DNA from: Cinnamomum chago
Taxonomy: Eukaryota > Streptophyta > Magnoliopsida > Laurales > Lauraceae
DNA length: 64,000 nt
Direction of reading: 5' to 3'
Assembly (NCBI GenBank): GCA_038049695.1
Contig: CP142453.1
Location: 115,274,001 to 115,338,000, forward strand
Under the pieces are notes generated by a model. That model did no database searches. It had not been told where the DNA came from and saw nothing but the letters and a program-made list of their open reading frames with translations. Of this stretch, positions 24,831-37,052 are shown one piece after another (the stretch's first letter is position 1; every line of letters begins with the position of its first letter). The position numbers and the translations under genes were made by a program.

Positions 24831-26075
24831 ATTGGGTTTGGGGTACGGTTGCTTCCCTAATCTTAGGTGTTTTGCTGGAGTTGTTTTTGTTGGTTTATTG
24901 GTACTTTTGTTCACAAAAGAAGAGCAAAACTCACATATGGAAAACCTAAAGCATTTGGGATTTGAATTGTGACAAAAGAGATTGACCGTATTACAAAAAA
25001 AAAGTTTTATGACATCTTGTATAGACAATCAAGACATTATTTTAAATAATTTAGATTTTAATTAATAGATGAGCCTCAAAGTGAAATTATCCATTTGTCT
25101 TAACTTTCAGTCATATGATTGAGAGCCTCAGAGGTTTCTGATCTCTTGTTTGTGCAGACACAATTACATGGAAAAAGGATAGAAATTGTTGGTGCAACAA
25201 AGGATTCAGATTCCCCACACCCGTGCACACACTTGACTTCAAGTGTTGCGTGCACAAACACACTCTTAGAATAATGTTATCTTGAGAAAGCTCCTCAAAC
25301 CATCGTGACAAAGTTATTGTCAATGGCAGAATCAACAAATTTGCCTTGAGGGTTGGGAGGCCACTACTGTGTTAAAAAAAAAAAAAAAAAAAAGTCCTCA
25401 AGCAGCTGTTTACATAAAAACAGAAGCATGAGTTTGCCATAAAATTGGGGAATCTTTCACAATTTCTGAACCTTCCCCTCCCGCACCTGTTGTGCTAGGA
25501 GTTCAGTCCAACATCAGATTAAAGAAGCACTATAGGGATGGTGAGCCCAACTAACAAGTGGGATTCATTATATCTATCCCATAATATTCTAAAAAAGATC
25601 TCTCCATAGTTGCGCCGAACTGGATCCCAACCCACCCAATCTAGCCCCCATTTACTTTATTTTACTAGAAAAATCTCAGCAGAGAGACAGGTAGACAATG
25701 ACACTCAAATCCTTGTGAGGAATAATCATTAGATCACTTGATTTTTTTCTCTTTGTCTGGTTCTCAGTTTTCATTGGCCTTCTCTCTCTCCTCTTCTAAT
25801 TATCATCGGAGCTTCCGCAGAAGTAATATGTTCGTCAACATCCACTCTACAGGACCAGTGATAAAAATCTATTTGTAAACACACTGAGGAGATCCTAAAA
25901 AGTTCCTACAATGACAAGTTTGAATATAAAAAATAGAAAAAATTTAGCTTCACCTAATATTGCCATCGGTAGGATCAATGGCAACAAAAATTTAAGAAAC
26001 TACTCATGTTATAGCAAGTTCACGAAGAAACCCCTATTAATACCTAACAATTGTTTTAGGAGGATTTACGGTTTA
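24831..26075. other. Intergenic, no feature beyond poly(A)
   Basis: AT-rich DNA with a poly(A) run at 25374-25393. No coding segment or element end recognised. Confidence 0.5.
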
Positions 26076-26561
26076 AGGGTGTACAAAAAGTCCGTTGATT
26101 CGTAAAATCGATCTGATCTGATTCGATCTGCAGATTTTTAATCGATTCAAAGGTAAACGAATTGGTGACGGATTGAAAATCTTGTAATCCGTTAGCAATG
26201 GATCGATGACAAATTTCACCCTTAATCCGCGGATTCAATCCGATCCAATCCGTTGACATTAAATATAAATAAAAAAAAGTTTAAGGGGTCTAAGTATAAG
26301 TAAAGATGTCTAAATATAAAATAAGAAAAAAAAATTAATGAGTCAAATATGAAACTTTTTTACAACATGTTTGATATCTTTCTTTTAACATTAGATTAAA
26401 TGGATAAATCAGATCCGATCCGGTCTTCCAGTAATCGGATCTGATCTGTTTTTTAAAGTCATGCATGGATTGGTGACAGATGCCAAATCTATCAATCTGT
26501 AGGTAACAGATTGGTGGCGGATTTAACCCAATCCGCACAAATCCAAACCGTGTACACCCCT
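26076..26561. mobile_element. Probable MITE with GGGTGTACA ends
   Basis: Left end AGGGTGTACAAAAAGTCCG and right end GTGTACACCCCT are inverted. The interior is filled with GATCCGATC/AATCCGC-type short repeats in both orientations. No target duplication could be defined, so boundaries are approximate. Confidence 0.5.
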
Positions 26562-26856
26562 AATTTACATCACCTCCAATTTATGCATACATTTGTGAAA
26601 GAAAAGGAGGGCTTTGGTCTTGTAGCATGTTTTTGATGGTACCCTCGTTGCGTTGGGTGCAACAAAAATTCAATCCAGAAATCAACTTTTTCTTATTATA
26701 TTGTTTTTATGTTAGAGGGAATTCAGAAATCCTATCCCTCTACAAAGACGTACCCTCTTTTTTTCTGTTTTTTTACTAATGAAGAGTTCCCAACCTTTTA
26801 AACTAAACTAATCCCTCTGAGCCCACAGAGAAGCCGGGTAAAACCCCTGTGGCCCC

Positions 26857-27445
26857 CACGTGGCAGCACTAGTGGATTCAACCTCGTTTCCTGAAGAGAT
26901 GAGACCTGAGAATCGATGTCAGAACCTCCAAATCTGAAAGAGAAACGAACGGTGGTCTGACCCTCATTAGAGATCAATGTGGAAGGAGAGGAGACCAAGG
27001 GTGAAAAACAGCAAGGCACCCCTGTGATCCTCGCAAACCACACGTGGGATCTGGTCAAAGGTCAAAATATTTTCCTTGTGTTCCTCCACCTTCTTTTCCG
27101 CTTGGCAGTCAATGGTCATGCAACTTGAAAAAAGAATTAGTTGCCAGCACGTGCTTACTTGGCAGCACGTGCATCAAAACTCGAAATTCTAGGTCCTCTG
27201 CTCGAGCCGGGAGTGATCCCAGCCGTTGAATTCCCTGATCTGGAAATGTTGGAAAGGAAGCATCGAGGATGTGGAGCACACGTGCGGGAAAAGTGGGGCC
27301 CTTCTCCATTAGCCTCCTGCCATGTGATTGGCTTAGCTGGTCCCCATGTGCTCGTACTATTGAATTTATTCTTTTGTTATTCCAATCACTTTGCACGTGC
27401 GGTGTACGGACAGAGGTGAGTTCCCAGGAAGCTGCATGACACGTG
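26857..27445. promoter_or_regulatory. Dense cluster of seven CACGTG G-boxes
   Basis: CACGTG occurs at 26857, 27041, 27148, 27166, 27279, 27394 and 27440 (first base). About 0.15 would be expected by chance in 589 bp. Flanking bases differ between sites, so they are not copies of one repeat. The stretch is more GC-rich than its surroundings. The frames crossing it have no domain. It may be a bHLH/bZIP-bound regulatory region, but no gene is adjacent. Confidence 0.4.
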
Positions 27446-28737
27446 CTTCTGACGTAGATGAATAGGAGAAATAGGAGCGGGTGTGATGATCTGCTGTATG
27501 GGCCACAAAATGGACGGTCTTGATCCCCTTTTTTTTTTTTTTTTAACAGGGCTAGTTGAATAAGATCGATCCAGTGTTCTCTCATGATTTTTTAGCATCT
27601 AGCCAGCAGCATGATTGAATCCCACGTTTATATTGGTAGAGATGCAAAATTCCAGCTGTGGTAGTTGATTTAATTAATCACCAATATGGGTGTATGTAAA
27701 TCATATCATAGGGTTCCCTAATTATTTTTCATATTTTTATATGTGTTTTGTTTTATTTTATTTTTCATTATTAATTTTGAGCACTTAGGCCTGCAGGATG
27801 TTAGAGATCTTCATGCTGTCAATTGTCAGATCATTGTAGGATTATGTTAGATGGGGTTCTTCCCACAATAATTTATTTATTTATTTTTAATTTTTTCACA
27901 AATTGAAGAGAACCCGTACAAGTGCGAAGAACAAATATATCTAATGATTGATCCCTAGGTAGTTGGATATAGTAGTTTTTGACTTGTCCGGCAACTCAAC
28001 CCTGACGGCTGACCAGGGATTCGGATTTGCCCTTTTTTCTTCCGTTAGTTTGAGTTGGTATTTCAAACTTGATTAATAAATGAGTCAAAACAGCATGAGT
28101 CTATACGAGTTGACCTGCTGATCACCTAAATCAATACAACTAATAGAACTAAGAACCATTCACAAATGCTCCTTAAGTTTTTCTAAATTCGCCCCCTTTT
28201 TTTAACGTAGTACTGAGTCCGTCACTGGAACCAACTTCGTTGATATAGGATCTCAGTTGACCCTTTTAACTTTTAAGTTGGATTCTTATTAAAACCTCTA
28301 ACTCAATTAATAAATAGGTTGGGATTGGGCTGGGCTCATACACTATTCCAATGTCGCTCAACTCGACCTGGAACCGAACGGATCCATTGCCACTACTAGT
28401 TCGGACACAAGCAATGAAAGTGGTGGAAAGAAAATTTGTGTTTTTCAGAAAACTTCATCAAGATTCTTTCAAATCTTAAAAAGAAAAGAAAAGGAAAAAC
28501 TTTGGAACCTTTTTGTTTTCGGATGTAAATTAAGGGCCTACCAATAGGTCTTTGGGCCACTATATCAGAAGTCGGGTTAATGGTTTAGAAACATGTAAAT
28601 TTGAATCTAGTATAAAAGTACACCTAGCTGCGAATGCACTCAAAATTGGGTGGTGCTGGCACCTTAGTATCGGAAACGTCCCTAGGGATCAAGGTTCAAA
28701 TTTAAAGGATCACCGCCCACCAATAGTCCAACATATT
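27446..28737. other. Intergenic, no gene seen
   Basis: AT-rich, with T-rich runs at 27530-27544 and 27885-27897. GTCCGTCACTG at 28218-28228 resembles the end of a hAT MITE, but the other end was not found. Confidence 0.5.
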
Positions 28738-28872
28738 CCTTGCATATGTGAGTTGTTATCACCTCACATGTGTGAGTCGTGTCTCCTCGTACATGCTAGT
28801 TCCCATCACCTCGCTTGTGTAAATTGTGTATCCTTGCATGAGTGATTTCCCATCACCTCGTATGTGTGAGTC
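28738..28872. repeat. Degenerate 47-bp tandem repeat
   Basis: Units beginning ATCACCTCNNATGTGTGAGT start at 28758, 28805 and 28852, with a partial unit before. Copies differ at many positions, so the array is old. Confidence 0.8.
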
Positions 28873-29078
28873 TCACAATATCCCGCCCCTTCCTTGGCTT
28901 GATACTAAAAAAAAATAAAAATAAAGAAAATTTGACTAAAAATTACCTCTCACCAGGCCAAGTAACGCAGGCAAATCTGATTAAGTAGGTAGCTTGCCTT
29001 GTTGACTCAGTGGATTACCCAGCAAAGCTATAGAGTGATACATGTTTTAAACTTCGGTAGCAACAACCTCAACAAGGC

Positions 29079-29259
29079 GAATCAAGATCATCTCAGGATT
29101 TCCTTCACGGTGAGCGTGAGTGGACCATTCACGGTCCGCCACGACACCATTGGCAGCCCTTGCCCGGATGTATGGCAAACTACCCACGGTGACGTAGTGG
29201 ACTGTGATTGGTCCACTCATGGACACTGTGGGAGAAATCCTCAGAGAATCCGGACTCCC
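29079..29259. mobile_element. Foldback MITE, copy 1
   Basis: Arms of about 75 bp pair with each other. The left arm ends TGAGTGGACCATTCACGG and the reverse of the right arm reads TGAGTGGACCAATCACAG. A second member lies in the DUO1 intron at 49486-49686. No TSD was found here. Long arms suggest a Mutator-type element. Confidence 0.65.
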
Positions 29260-32249
29260 TTAAGACATATCCGCACTCCTGCCATTTCTTTTGCAGTTGA
29301 ATGACTCGATATAAACATCAAATCAATCCAAAAATGAAATATTGGATGTTGGAAAGGAGGTCATGGTGCATTACAGTAAGGCACAAAGGGCTACATGCTT
29401 ATTTATCTACAGCACTCCTGAATTCTGAAAGTATTCAGATGTATGGACTCAATTGATGATACTGGTGGTCTTGATTATAGAAACTCAACATTAGGCAATA
29501 ATCTAAAACAAGTTGTGGAACAATTTTCGAAACAAGAAATTAGCTAGAAATCAGGTGGCTTGAATGACGTACATTGTCAATTTTGAATAGCCATAACTTT
29601 TGATTTAAATATATCTTACGATCCATAAGTACTCATAAGCTATTAACATGCTTTATGCTATGGACAACATGTGAAGGTGGTTGGTGTCATGGAGGCGGTG
29701 GTGAAATGAGGTAGTTTCGAAGGTCAAAATGCATTTTTTTTTTTTTTTTTTTTTTTGTCCAAAGAGGAACACAAAGAACCTCTAGTATATTGTATTGTAC
29801 TAAACTTAAATACATTGAGCCATTAAATAGAGAAACAAAAGTAAACCTGATGAAATATTAAATAATCCTAGAAAAATTCAACTAAATGTCCTAAACAATC
29901 TCTAAGACAACCAACCCTAAGATACTAAAAATCAAATTAAACTAAGATGGAAAACAACTCAAAATATCCTAACCTACTAATCGTCACCGACCCAACCCCT
30001 TTGGTGTGATTGTGCTCGACTCAGCAATGAATTTAATAAAAAAAAATAATCACAATAGACCTGAAACATTAAGTCTAGGCTCATGCGTATTAAGTGCAAC
30101 TCATATACAGGTTTAGGAGGTCATACTACAAAGATTCTTAAAACTAACATGTAAAAACAAGTCTCATGCAATGGGCTTTGTCTTATTGACTGTGGTCTAC
30201 ATATCTTGGACCAAAATGAGCTGATGAATTTATTACATCATGAGATATTATTGTTATCATTGCACGTTGATTTCTTTAATGTGGCCCACACATGTCACTT
30301 GATCAGGTTCAGTAAATGTATTAAGAGAATCCAATGGCTTACAGTCATGTGCCTCAATCATAATGGTACACTGTTAATTGGCACGAGTCAGCTATAATCA
30401 TAAGGGGGAGGCACACATGAGTCATTATTAGGCCCTATATCACTAAAGGTTAAAAAAGTCAGCCCATATAAGATTCTTCTAATGTAATGTAAGAGATCCG
30501 ACTTGGATCTAACATACTTGTAAGGCCCACTAACCAATAGCACTTTTAATAGTCTAGACTGTGATACTAAGTGAATGTATATATAATAAAATGGGCTGGC
30601 AATATATAGGGCCTTTGATTAGTGGGCCAAATAAAAATTGTCCAGCAAATAGAATATCTAAGGCAAATGAGCCAGCGAAATAACTCTCAAATGGGCCAGT
30701 ACTTGCTATAAGATGAGACAACAAAACCATGTTAAATGGAGCAGCAATCTGACCTGAACTTTCTTCAAATGTATCAGTAGTTGCAGTCAAATGGGCAAGC
30801 AAACTAACTATTCAATGGGCCAACCTGTTAAATGAATCACTTAATTATGTAAGATGGGCATGTTGAGGTCAACGTCCACCCTTGTTCGTTCTCAAGCAGT
30901 CATAATTGTAGTTGAGCCCTCCCTCTCACCATAAAACTATTGTTGTGCCGTTTCCTATCACCAATTGATTTTGGGATAAGTAGTAGCTCAATGGAGTATA
31001 AGATCCTATATGCCAACAATAATAAAAAAAAGACCGGTCAAATGGGCCAGTACCATGGCCTTTTAAATGCTGTTATATTGCTACCAAACTGTGTTAGTAC
31101 TGAGACTTGTTCTCCAGTTGGATTAGAGTCTGGACCTGGCCCAAAATGTAAGCACTGAGGCCTGATTATGCTACCAAACAGATTGCTTTGCTGGTAAGTT
31201 TCCATCTAGTTAAAAAAGGGATAGGGTTGCTGGTAGCAGAAGTAAAGAAGGACCTTTTTTTTTTTTTTTCTTCTTAAGTACAAAAGACAGAACATAGTAA
31301 AAAAAAGACACAGCAAACCCCTTCCAAGATACAAACCAGAAACAAAAAACAAGTCCCGTAAAATAGGGCCTCTAAAATCTCTACATAGACATTCCCCTAC
31401 GGATAGTATTACTGGATTCGATGCTTACACAAAAAATGAGAAATGAGAAAATAAGACCGCTATAATCTTATTTCGCTTTATTTATTAAATTGACTCTTCA
31501 CCTCACTCCACTTTATTAGTGAAGTTACCAAATTACCAAACAGGCAAATGGGTTGTGGAATGCAAAGATCCAAATTGTTGATTAGAGACGGTTGCAAGAA
31601 ACCAGCCCTAATACCAATGAAGGCTATGAAATGCAGACATAGATGAGAATACCTTGAGGGTGGTGGTTTTTTATTTTATTTTATTTTGAAACGGTAACAA
31701 AAACTTTGATTAAAGGAGAAAGAAAATACAAAAAGAAAAAAAAAAGGGAGAGAAAATACAAAAAAAAAAAGAGGTACAAAAGGATTGTATGGCGTTTAAC
31801 ACAATTTACTTAATCACACCCTCCTGAGAAGACACCCTCTCAACTCCTTATTTAGCCAAAGCATGGCAAAGGTGGTGATCACCAGTGTCTCAAGTATTCT
31901 CTACGTGTTGCCAAAAAAAAGTATTCTCTACGGTCTCCTATCTCCTGAAAACCCATGTATACTTGGTGTCCGTCATCCCATTCAAAGGTGGAAACGGCTC
32001 TCTGTCTCATTTGCTGGGAAATGCATGCGTTGAGAACGCTTTTGTTTTTCTTTTTGGTAGTATTGGTGTCGACGATTCAAAGAGAGGTTTTGTTTTTTTG
32101 GATTCAAATAGAGTTGATAACGCTCCTTAACGGACATCATGTATGGGCATATGGCCCACATGTTGCGCAAAGGCCTTAGTCATCAAGTGTCTGCATTTGC
32201 CTCATGTAATAGTCCTTCATGTTTAGGCTAAGTTTTGCATGGCAGTTGG
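29260..32249. other. Intergenic, repeat-rich
   Basis: Contains poly(T) at 29729-29756, loosely repeated AAATGGGCCAGCA-like units at 30590-30830, poly(T) near 31256-31270, and at about 31440-31546 a piece whose reverse complement starts GCCTGTTTGGTAATTTGG and resembles the MITE inside the Copia element. No gene seen. Confidence 0.5.
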
Positions 32250-32430
32250 TGTAACGCTTCAGAGTCTCACATCGGCTATAGAGAGAAAAGTGAATAGGGT
32301 CATATATAGAGTTTATGTCCTTATCTTGCATGAGGCCTTTTGATGGGTTGAGGCCCATCTGAAATAAAACCGTGAGCCCTGTGGGACAAAGTGGACAATA
32401 TCATGCATGGGTATGGAGTGCAGTGTTACA
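32250..32430. mobile_element. Solo LTR, same family as 156-367
   Basis: The 181-bp unit runs TGTAACGCTTC to CAGTGTTACA, flanked by a perfect 5-bp duplication GTTGG (32245-32249 and 32431-32435). It shares CACATCGG, AAAACCGTG and GGACAATATCATGC with the first copy and contains a TATA-like ATATATAG. Confidence 0.8.
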
Positions 32431-32435
32431 GTTGG

Positions 32436-34103
32436 AGCTTAAGACTGCCACATTACAAGTGTTTACTGCTATCCTCTACTAAAATCTTCAAGCATTTTCA
32501 AAATCTAGTGATTAGGTAAGTTAAAATCATATATGGATTTTTCATCAAAAATTACAATTTTTTTATTATTTGGATGTCCTTGACTAAGAACCCCTCTAAT
32601 GCCTACTTTCGATGCATAAGAAGCAATTTCAAAGACTTCGTTGAAATCTGGAATTTGTAGAATTGGTGCATTTGTAATTTTACGCTTGTTTATCTAAAAA
32701 ACTTTGGTGGCTGCACTTGTCTACTTAAATTCACCTTTCTTCATGCATTCAGGGGGAAAAAAAAACTATGATACTGCTAAAGTTTCAAATGAATCTCTTG
32801 TATAAAGTTGCAATGCCCTAAAAACTTCGAACTCCAGTGATTATAGTGAGAATGGGCCAATCAAGAATTGCCTTGACCTTAATCAAGATCCCTTGCAAAA
32901 GATAGATAAAACCCTTTAAACTTTGCTTTTCACTTCTAGAGTCCCATGCTACGTTCAGATAGTGGTAAAAGGAAAACATTTATAAGTATTTTCTCAACTG
33001 GTAGGATTAGGCATTGTGAGCCACCTGGTAATTTAGGGTAAGCACTTACTATGCTGAAGTATTTAGGCCATATATCTCATTGGAAAGCGGATATTAATAA
33101 CCTGATCTCTAAAAACATCAAAATCCATTCTCCTATTATATTTTTCTGCTAGTTGGATCGATATGGTGTTGGATCAGTGTCTTGATGTGACCCACATGAC
33201 CAATATACATGTGGATTGGTTCTCTTACATCTTATTCCATTTATGTTTTGATTCTCCGGCACTTCTTTCTTTTTTTTATCACCTTCCTTGCGTATGTATA
33301 AGACCGAATCCATTCAATTTCTAAAAATGATTACTAATCTTTAACTTTTCGAGGAATCCATTATCAGTGGTTGTGAATGACTGACTTTTTCAATCTTTTC
33401 GACCCCGGTTCCATAGGAGCACAAGTCAAAAAGATTGAGAAATAGAACCATCTGATTTGACTCATTTTCAATAGCCATGAGATGATGGATTTTATTGAGT
33501 TGTCATTTATTGCTTAAGTCAAAGGACAAATCAGAGTGATTTTCTCTCTTTGATGGGAGGAGAGATTACAACAATTATGGGTCTATAAAATAGATCCACA
33601 GGTATCTCTCTTGCTTACGAAGGATTCTTTGTATCTATCACTTACCTCAAATAAGAAAGGATAAAAGACAAGAGAGTTGTAATTGCCTGTAAAGACTAGC
33701 CTTTGTTGGATCGGATGCTTACGATGGTGCATTCATGTAAAATTTAACTCATTTAAAGATTTAGATTTATTATCTATGGTATTATTGCATTGTTTTTCGA
33801 GAGATCTTTAATGGTTGCAAACCTAAAATATTCTAACATATGGTGGTTGGTTTAAACTTTGTTCATTTTGTTTTAACAGATTACTAACTAATGTGCTAAT
33901 GGATGTTCTAAGCTATCATCTTTAACTATATGCTGCTTTAGATGTTGTGAGGTTCATTTACTTCTTTAACTGCTTCAGATGCAGTCCCCTTGTTTTAAAT
34001 GCATCTCTTTTACATTTCTCAATGAAGGCTATAGAATAGAGGAAAAAACACCGGACTATGGAATTTGAGGGACCTTTGGCAAGGGCTGAACAAGGGGTTT
34101 TTA

Positions 34104-34134
<31 letters not shown>

Positions 34135-35824
34135 TTTTTTTGAGAGAGAGAGAGAGAGAGCTATCAGCCCCAGAGTGGTGCCATTGACTCTTTTGGTTTG
34201 TGCTTATATAGAATTGAACTATAAACAGGAAGGCTGTGAAGATCTTGGTGAGAGTAATCTAGTGGAACCTCTGAATAGCTACCCCGTAATATTGTATTTA
34301 CGTGTTTTATAAGTGATCAATTTAATCTTATGGCAAGATCCTATTGTAATAAAATTTCATTGAAGTCATATAAGAAAGGGCATTTATTTTTGAGCTATTA
34401 GACTATTCATAAATGGGCTCCACTGAAGAGCCTCACAAATTTGTTGTGAATCCAAGACTCAAAAAGGATTTGAGATGCCTCCCATGATAGGCTAAAGAGA
34501 GGGATGTTCCTAACATGAATTGAAGCTCTTCTTTTTACTGCTGAACACTTCAAAGCTGAAAACAGAATCAAGGATGCATAGATGCACATCTGAACTGCAC
34601 CTAGCTCTTGGATTATTCAGGCCTAGTTAGTTCTTCCCTTTCTTCTGTGTTCATGACTTCATGCCATTTCAAATTTACAGGGTCCTGAAACATGACAAAT
34701 TGGGATGTCTACATTGGAGCCCTTTTTAAATCAAAAGGCCGAGCCATGTATTTTTTCCTTGAGGAGGCACCATGTAGAAATTTTTATTACTGGGACCCAT
34801 CTAATAAGATTGCTAACATTTCAAAAGTTTATTAAAGTAATTGTTCACATGGATGCGCTTGTCATTATTGGACATGGATACAAAATATCCCAATCCGAAT
34901 TCGGCAACTTCAAGAAGCCTAACGCAATTTATCTGCCTGTACAACTTTTGTTTCCCTTTGGACATGATTGTGGATGTCAGATGTCTGAAATGCAGATGGG
35001 GGTTTCAGATGTTTTATTATTTCAATGGTTCTTATGAACCCAGTCCATAGAATGTGTGATAGGCTTTATTGTTGTAGATTGGAGATGCCCTGCTACTTGA
35101 GAGTGAATAAGATCTTACACATCTGATCACTTTTCCATTTAAGAATCATTGCTATATTTTCTTCAAATATTTTACTAGTTTACTATAAACTTTCAAGAAT
35201 CACCATGTTCCCATAATTTTCACCGTAGGTTTCATTGAGTGAAAATATTACATTTATAAGAAAATATGAACTAACCATATCTAAAGGATAAGGATAATCC
35301 TAACAACACTAACATCCTAACAATCTTATTTAAGAGAAGATCATAATCTCCAACGTTTGCTTTTATGCAACTGATCAAAGTATCAGATTCCCTATTAGAA
35401 TATTGGTAGTTTTACATAAAAGCAAACTAGAGAAGAGTTTAAACATACCTTTATCTATGCTTGAACCTGACCACTTGGGATCTTCAAGATGGCCTGACCT
35501 TCTAAGCACCTTCCCCTTATAATAAAGAAGATAGGATGATGACTTCCTAGTTTTCTGAGTAAATAAAACAGGGCAATTCCTCTACTGTGCTAATACATAT
35601 GGAGTCTATAATTTCACTTCTCATTAAATAGAAAGAAAAGGTAAACCCCCTTGTTAAATGATTGAATACCCATACTTATTTTCACAACACAAAAATTAAG
35701 CACATCTCATTGCATATTTATTTGAGAAATGAAACTTTTACAAAGTTCCATATGACAGAAGCTAAGAAACAGCAAATTTCCAGATTCCTTTCAATGAAGG
35801 TTGAGCACTTTGCTTCATGAATCC
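32436..35824. other. Intergenic, no gene seen
   Basis: Mostly unique-looking AT-rich DNA. A (TTTTTA)n tract at 34098-34133 runs straight into poly(T) and (GA)n up to 34161. Frames are short and without domain. Confidence 0.5.
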
Positions 35825-36075
35825 TCACCAAAACTGAAGAAAATCCTCAACAGGCATGCTCCACTCCAAATCTTTGGTTTCATCAAAACTAAGTACTGAA
35901 AAAGAGAAGAACATGGCTGTTATGAGATCAAACCAGCTATAGGAACCCAAAATTCTTAAGAAAGAAAAGGAAGAAGTTCAGATAGAAGGATGTAGCTAAA
36001 AATTGAAGCAACCCACACAGGAATCACTGAGAAAAGGGGATGTAACTTACATGTATGAAACCTGATAAATATGTC
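35825..36075 (-). CDS. Possible last two exons of an unrecognised gene
   Basis: On the - strand, 36075-36051 (acceptor ...TAG, donor GTAAGT) and 35895-35825 (acceptor TTTTTCAG) join in phase to read DIFIRFHT then LLSFDETKDLEWSMPVED and FLQFW, followed by TGA. The 155-bp intron between them has good splice sites and the reading is protein-like. I do not recognise the family and found no certain upstream exon, because the frame before 36075 meets a stop. It could be a gene end, a pseudogene remnant or chance. Confidence 0.25.
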
Positions 36076-36796
36076 CTATGTAGCTTGTTGGGCGTACTCT
36101 GAAAGAAGCAGAGGGGATTTCACTTAGACGAGCCCATGCTGTTGGATATCCGGACCTTAAACTAGCTATAGCTTGACAAATCTTCTGAACTTTGGCGACG
36201 AAAAGGGTGAATAATCTGCAAGGTGGGACAAACAGAGTTAAAGGTAGAACTGAGAATCCAAACGCCATGATCAACATTGTGGTGTTGTTCCAGCTATCCG
36301 ATACTATAAGGTGGTGCCTTCTAATCCTGCATTTGCTGTTGCTTGTCGGTTGATATATAACTGTTTGTTGCAATGGAATGGTTTCCTGAAAGCAACTGCT
36401 TCTTTTCTTTTTCTCTTGTTACTTTTCCTTTTTCCTTCTTTTCTTTTTTCTTTTTTACCCCTTTCTTCTCTTTGAAGGCAGTTGAAGTGGTTGGTGAGGC
36501 TGTCTCTGTAGACAGAAATATCAGGTTCTGGGTCCCTGGTTGTGTGGCCCATTTACATAGATCTGGACCATTGAATCAATGGGGTCTATTGGGGAGTGGG
36601 GATATTCAAATTTCAATGATGAATTGTTACAAATCGTGTGGCCTGCTTGCCACTGGCCCACATCAGATTAAACAGTTGATTAATTATAGAGATCACCTCC
36701 ATCTTAAAGCCTTAATCTGTGATCCTTAGCATGTAACACCATAGGAGCTTTAGTTCGGATTACTCACAGATCCTTCGCATTTACATGCCCTTCTTA

Positions 36797-37049
36797 GGGC
36801 CTGTTTGGTTAAAGGGGTTTCTGAAAAGGAATTGGGCTTGTTAAGTATTTTTAATATGATGTGAAATCTTGTTCCTTAGGCATTCCATATACTCTATTAC
36901 ATGCAAGAATTCATAATTCCATATCAAATTCCAGCATTCTAAATGCTAGAGAAGAATTGAGCATTTGAAGTTCTTCTTGAAGGGAGCGTTTGAAATTGTC
37001 ATAATTGTTTTAGACCAGAATTCTCACAATTCTTTTAAACAAACAGCCC
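36797..37049. mobile_element. PIF/Harbinger-type MITE
   Basis: The 253-bp element has inverted ends GGGCCTGTTTGGTTAAA and GGGCTGTTTGTTTAAA, flanked by TTA on both sides (36794-36796 and 37050-37052). The 3-bp TTA duplication and GGGCC-TGTTTGG ends are typical of Tourist/PIF elements. Non-coding. Confidence 0.8.
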
Positions 37050-37052
37050 TTA

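Noticed and set aside
27109..27585. 158-codon open frame on the - strand
   Set aside because: No domain, low-complexity lysine run from poly(T), and it overlaps the G-box cluster; looks like chance openness in GC-richer DNA.
36047..36373. 108-codon - strand frame over the candidate small exon
   Set aside because: Its frame differs from the phase-consistent exon pair and it shows no domain; kept only as context.
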